From: OFTM382 sp964448185 | Lineage (GTDB): Bacteria > Planctomycetota > Phycisphaerae > Phycisphaerales > UBA1924 | Direction: 5' to 3' | Length of the DNA: 16,184 bases | NCBI GenBank assembly: GCA_964448185.1 | Contig: CAYUVO010000060.1 | Location: 1 to 16,184, forward strand | Part shown: positions 14,359 to 16,184 of the stretch, piece after piece | How the letters are laid out: every line of letters starts with the position of its first letter | Numbering within the stretch: position 1 is the stretch's first letter | Position numbers and translations under genes: made by a program | The notes under the pieces: generated by a model | Told to the model about the DNA's origin: nothing | Seen by the model: the letters and a program-made list of their open reading frames with translations, nothing else | Databases searched by the model: none

Positions 14359-15060
14359 CTACGCCGCGAGCTTGATGCCCTCGTCGCCCCCTCCTTGGAG
14401 CGTGGCCGACGAGACAATACTGGCTCCGCCTACGCCGAAGCGCACGGTCAGCGTGCTCGTCGCGCCGCGTTTGGTGCTGCGGATCCCGGTGATCGCGTAC
14501 ACCGCGTGCGCACAGCCGCTCGCGAGCGTGTCGTCGGTGAACGAACGCTCGCCGGTGATGCCGATGGTCTCAAAGCTCGCCGCGTTGTCGAGGCTGCGGC
14601 GGACCTCGTAGACCGTCCCGCTGGTGCCCGATGGGTTGTTGGACTTCCAGCCGAGCGTCAGTTCGCCCAGCGCCAGCAGGCCGACGGTAAACTCGAACGG
14701 CGTGCCCGGAGGCGGGGCGGCGCTCGATGGCTGGGGAGCCGGGATCTGCGCCAGCGCGTAGACATTAGGATCGTCGGTGGTCATGGCGAAGTTCTGAATG
14801 GTTCTAATAAGATCGGCGCCGGCTCCGGGGTCGCCGTGGAGCGTGCGGACGGACTCGTGGAACGTGAGCGTGGCGGCCTTAGACGCGTCGCGGGCGGCTT
14901 CGGCGGCGTTCATCGCGTTGTTGGCCGCGATCACCAGCAGCGCAAAGTCGCCGACCTGCTGGGTGGTCAGGCCGATCGCGGCGGCGTTGTCGGTCCACGG
15001 GGTGAGATGGTTCTGATAGAACATAACGCGCTCGACGATTTTCTGCGGAACAGTGCCCAT
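14359..15060 (-). CDS. Conserved protein of unknown function with FnIII-like C-terminus
   Basis: The 233-residue product has no signal peptide. Residues 1-~100 look helical (TVPQKIVERVMFYQNHLTPW, NAAAIGLTTQQVGDFALLV, then an Ala-rich stretch and ADLIRTIQNFAMTTDDPNVYALAQIPAP). A Pro-rich linker follows (about 105-121), then a beta-sandwich-like region resembling fibronectin type III (FEFTVGLLALGELTLGWKSN, VYEVRRSLD, AVYAITGIRS) and a Gly-rich tail. I recall proteins of this architecture as hypothetical in planctomycetes and verrucomicrobia; no function is known to me. The start is ATG at 15060 with AAGGAG 7 bases upstream, a strong site. It is transcribed away from the 21-bp repeat array and the divergent FG-GAP gene. 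A 6-bp stem (15124-15139) lies in its likely leader. Confidence 0.75.
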   Translation of the reverse strand: MGTVPQKIVERVMFYQNHLTPWTDNAAAIGLTTQQVGDFALLVIAANNAMNAAEAARDASKAATLTFHESVRTLHGDPGAGADLIRTIQNFAMTTDDPNVYALAQIPAPQPSSAAPPPGTPFEFTVGLLALGELTLGWKSNNPSGTSGTVYEVRRSLDNAASFETIGITGERSFTDDTLASGCAHAVYAITGIRSTKRGATSTLTVRFGVGGASIVSSATLQGGGDEGIKLAA

Positions 15061-15259
15061 GAGAGAGCTCCTTGTATGCGGCGGCCGATGATCCACCCGC
15101 GAGAACACAGCGCGGCCTCGACTCGCACCGCGTGGTGCGTGGGCCGCTTCGAGACTCCAACAGCGGAGTTCAAAGCGGTCCTTGTGTTGCGTGTAAGGAT
15201 CGTGCGTCGCGGACCCCGGCTTGACCCTGAGCCAAAAAAACGTCCGCATTTCTTATGTT

Positions 15260-15490
15260 TGATGGCTCACAGATGATCTGTGATGGATCATACACAATGT
15301 TTGGTGGCTCACACTTGATCTGTGATGGACCATAAACAGTTTGTGATGTACCACAAACAATGTGTGATGTACCACACTTGATCTGTGATGGACCATAAAC
15401 AGTTTGTGATGTACCACAGATGATCTGTGATGGTCCACACTTGATGTGCGATGGACCACAAACAATGTGTGATGGACCACAAAGAGTTCT
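15260..15490. repeat. Array of eleven 21-bp tandem repeats with an internal dyad
   Basis: Eleven contiguous 21-bp units start TGATGgaCCACA and end in a variable half. The variable halves recur as AGATGATCTG (units 1, 8), ACTTGATCTG (3, 6, near-copy 9), AAACAGTTTG (4, 7) and AAACAATGTG (5, 10, near-copy 2). Units 3-4 and 6-7 with the start of the next unit are identical, showing a 63-bp higher-order duplication. At each boundary the sequence reads TGTG-N6-CACA: exact before units 5, 6, 8, 9 and 11, and one arm mismatch at the others. Both strands remain partly open in frame because 21 is a multiple of 3, but composition and context argue against coding. There is no spacer diversity, so it is not a CRISPR. 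Confidence 0.9.
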
Positions 15491-15547
15491 TGCCGCTCTT
15501 GCTCCCTCTCCCCGTGAGGTCGCCCCCTCCCATTCCTCCCAAATGCC

Positions 15548-15633
15548 GGGGTGAGGGGGATGAGGGGGGCCGCAGAAAGCCCTTGCTAGCCACGCCTTGT
15601 GTCTGGTAGGATGGTGCTCCCCCCCCTCACCCC
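15548..15633. repeat. 12-bp G/C inverted repeat flanking a promoter
   Basis: GGGGTGAGGGGG (15548-15559) is the exact reverse complement of CCCCCTCACCCC (15622-15633), with 62 bases between them that contain the candidate promoter. The arms are low complexity, so chance or slippage origin is possible. The right arm is part of a longer C-rich tract (15619-15643) whose complement has G-runs of 4, 8 and 8. Confidence 0.5.
15583..15612 (+). promoter_or_regulatory. Candidate sigma70 promoter of the FG-GAP gene
   Basis: TTGCTA (15583-15588), 18 bases, TAGGAT (15607-15612). Transcription would start near 15619, at the edge of a C-rich tract, giving a leader of about 40 bases before the ATG at 15661. 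The leader carries AGGAG (15648-15652) as ribosome site. Confidence 0.5.
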
Positions 15634-15660
15634 CCCCAACCCCGAGCAGGAGCCCGAGAG

Positions 15661-16184
15661 ATGAAGAAGATGTACGCGATGATCGCTCTGTGTGGTGCCA
15701 CCCTTGCCGCCGTTGTTGCGGCCGCTAACGGGCAGCTCAACGAGGATGCCAAGCTCCTCGCGAGCGACGGCGCGGTGAATGACTTCTTCGGCACCTCTGT
15801 CTCCATCAGCGGCGACACGGCCGTGATCGGGGCGAGCGGGGACGACGACAACGGCAACAGTTCCGGCTCGGCGTATATCTATCGGTTCGACGGGGCAAGC
15901 TGGGTGCACGAAGCCAAGCTGCTCGCCTCCGACGCAGCGGCGTATGATAGGTTCGGCGCCTCTGTTTCCATCAGCGGTGACACGGCCGTGGTCGGAGCGT
16001 TTGGCAACGCCTCCTTTGGCTCGGCGTATATCTTCGAGAAGGTGGGCGGCGTGTGGACGCAGCAGGCCAAGCTGCTCGCCTCCGACGGAGCGGCGGATGA
16101 CTGGTTCGGCAGGTCAGTTTCCATCAGCGGCGAGAAGGCAGTGCTCTGGGCATTGCTGGACGAATACAAAGAAAACATATCAGG
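15661..16184 (+). CDS. Secreted FG-GAP repeat protein, N-terminal part
   Basis: The reading frame is open from ATG 15661 to the window end (174 codons, no stop seen). It begins with a signal peptide (MKKMYAMIALCGATLAAVVA, cleavage near AAANG or ANGQ). Tandem ~53-residue integrin-like FG-GAP units follow, each starting KLLASD, with FG.SVSISGDTAV(I/V)GA and GSAYI(Y/F): units begin at residues 31, 86 and 137. The first unit carries a calcium-loop-like GDDDNGNSSGSA. Such proteins are exported and usually act in adhesion or surface binding; the ligand is unknown. AGGAG lies 8 bases upstream of the ATG. From about 16144 the third unit stops matching its siblings (VLWALLDEYKENIS where VIGA.GDDD is expected), so the last ~40 bases may be divergent, mis-sequenced or a contig edge. 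Confidence 0.85.
   Translation, partial: MKKMYAMIALCGATLAAVVAAANGQLNEDAKLLASDGAVNDFFGTSVSISGDTAVIGASGDDDNGNSSGSAYIYRFDGASWVHEAKLLASDAAAYDRFGASVSISGDTAVVGAFGNASFGSAYIFEKVGGVWTQQAKLLASDGAADDWFGRSVSISGEKAVLWALLDEYKENIS

Noticed and set aside
15260..15490. CRISPR array
   Set aside because: Units are contiguous at 21 bp with recurring halves and no unique spacers, and there are no cas genes.
15260..15490. CRP/FNR-type operators (TGTGA-N6-TCACA)
   Set aside because: The spacing here is TGTG-N6-CACA, two bases shorter than the CRP site, so the assignment would be forced.
15253..15593. Minus-strand frames encoding VVHHKLF or LWSITDQ heptad repeats over the 21-bp array
   Set aside because: More than one frame is open simply because the unit is 21 bp. 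There is no ribosome site, and the peptides are pure repeat translation.

Overview
The window looks like chromosome from a GC-rich planctomycete, most likely of the Phycisphaerae/Phycisphaerales. Three things suggest this: the dockerin-like C-terminal motif (GDIADDFG...FGDFLALLGLVGPC), FG-GAP-type secreted proteins and a planctomycete-type HNH protein sitting beside lpxB, and housekeeping enzymes interrupted by Gly/Glu/Ala-rich low-complexity inserts. The assignment rests on motif recognition, not on a phylogenetic marker. The final ~40 bases drift from the pattern of the preceding repeats, so the window may end at a contig edge.

Layout. At 1-2233 two minus-strand genes encode an RsmB-type rRNA m5C methyltransferase and, downstream, a PtsN-like PTS EIIA protein followed by two tandem terminator-like hairpins. 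At 2345-5744 a plus-strand block encodes a membrane histidine kinase, a response regulator with an XRE-type DNA-binding output (translationally coupled through a TTGA overlap), and LpxB (lipid A disaccharide synthase). A decayed gene relic (FG-GAP piece plus frameshifted dockerin-like tail) lies directly against the lpxB stop codon. It is followed by a good sigma70-type promoter and a secreted protein with two intact dockerin-like motifs (6167-6955). Converging on that gene are minus-strand genes for an HNH endonuclease, PurH and a PQQ-propeller lipoprotein; the last two are 14 bp apart and probably form an operon.

From 10971 a plus-strand cluster runs ribE, ruvC and a sigma54-dependent NtrC-family regulator. 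ribE appears to have a leaderless promoter, and ruvC overlaps the regulator gene by TGATG. A DUF3224-like lipoprotein gene follows, also with possible leaderless geometry. A conserved protein of unknown function (helical N-terminus, FnIII-like C-terminus) is encoded on the minus strand at 14359-15060. Between it and a divergent, truncated FG-GAP gene (15661 to the end) lies a 600-bp intergenic region. This region holds eleven 21-bp tandem repeats carrying a TGTG-N6-CACA dyad, then a promoter flanked by a 12-bp G/C inverted repeat.

Functionally the window is mostly core metabolism and maintenance (rRNA modification, lipid A, purine and riboflavin synthesis, Holliday junction resolution) interleaved with two phosphorelay regulators and surface proteins. 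The parts least explained by known families are the 21-bp dyad array, the REC-XRE regulator pair, the dockerin/FG-GAP relic and the in-frame heptapeptide expansion in RsmB. I saw no CRISPR array, tRNA, rRNA or transposase.
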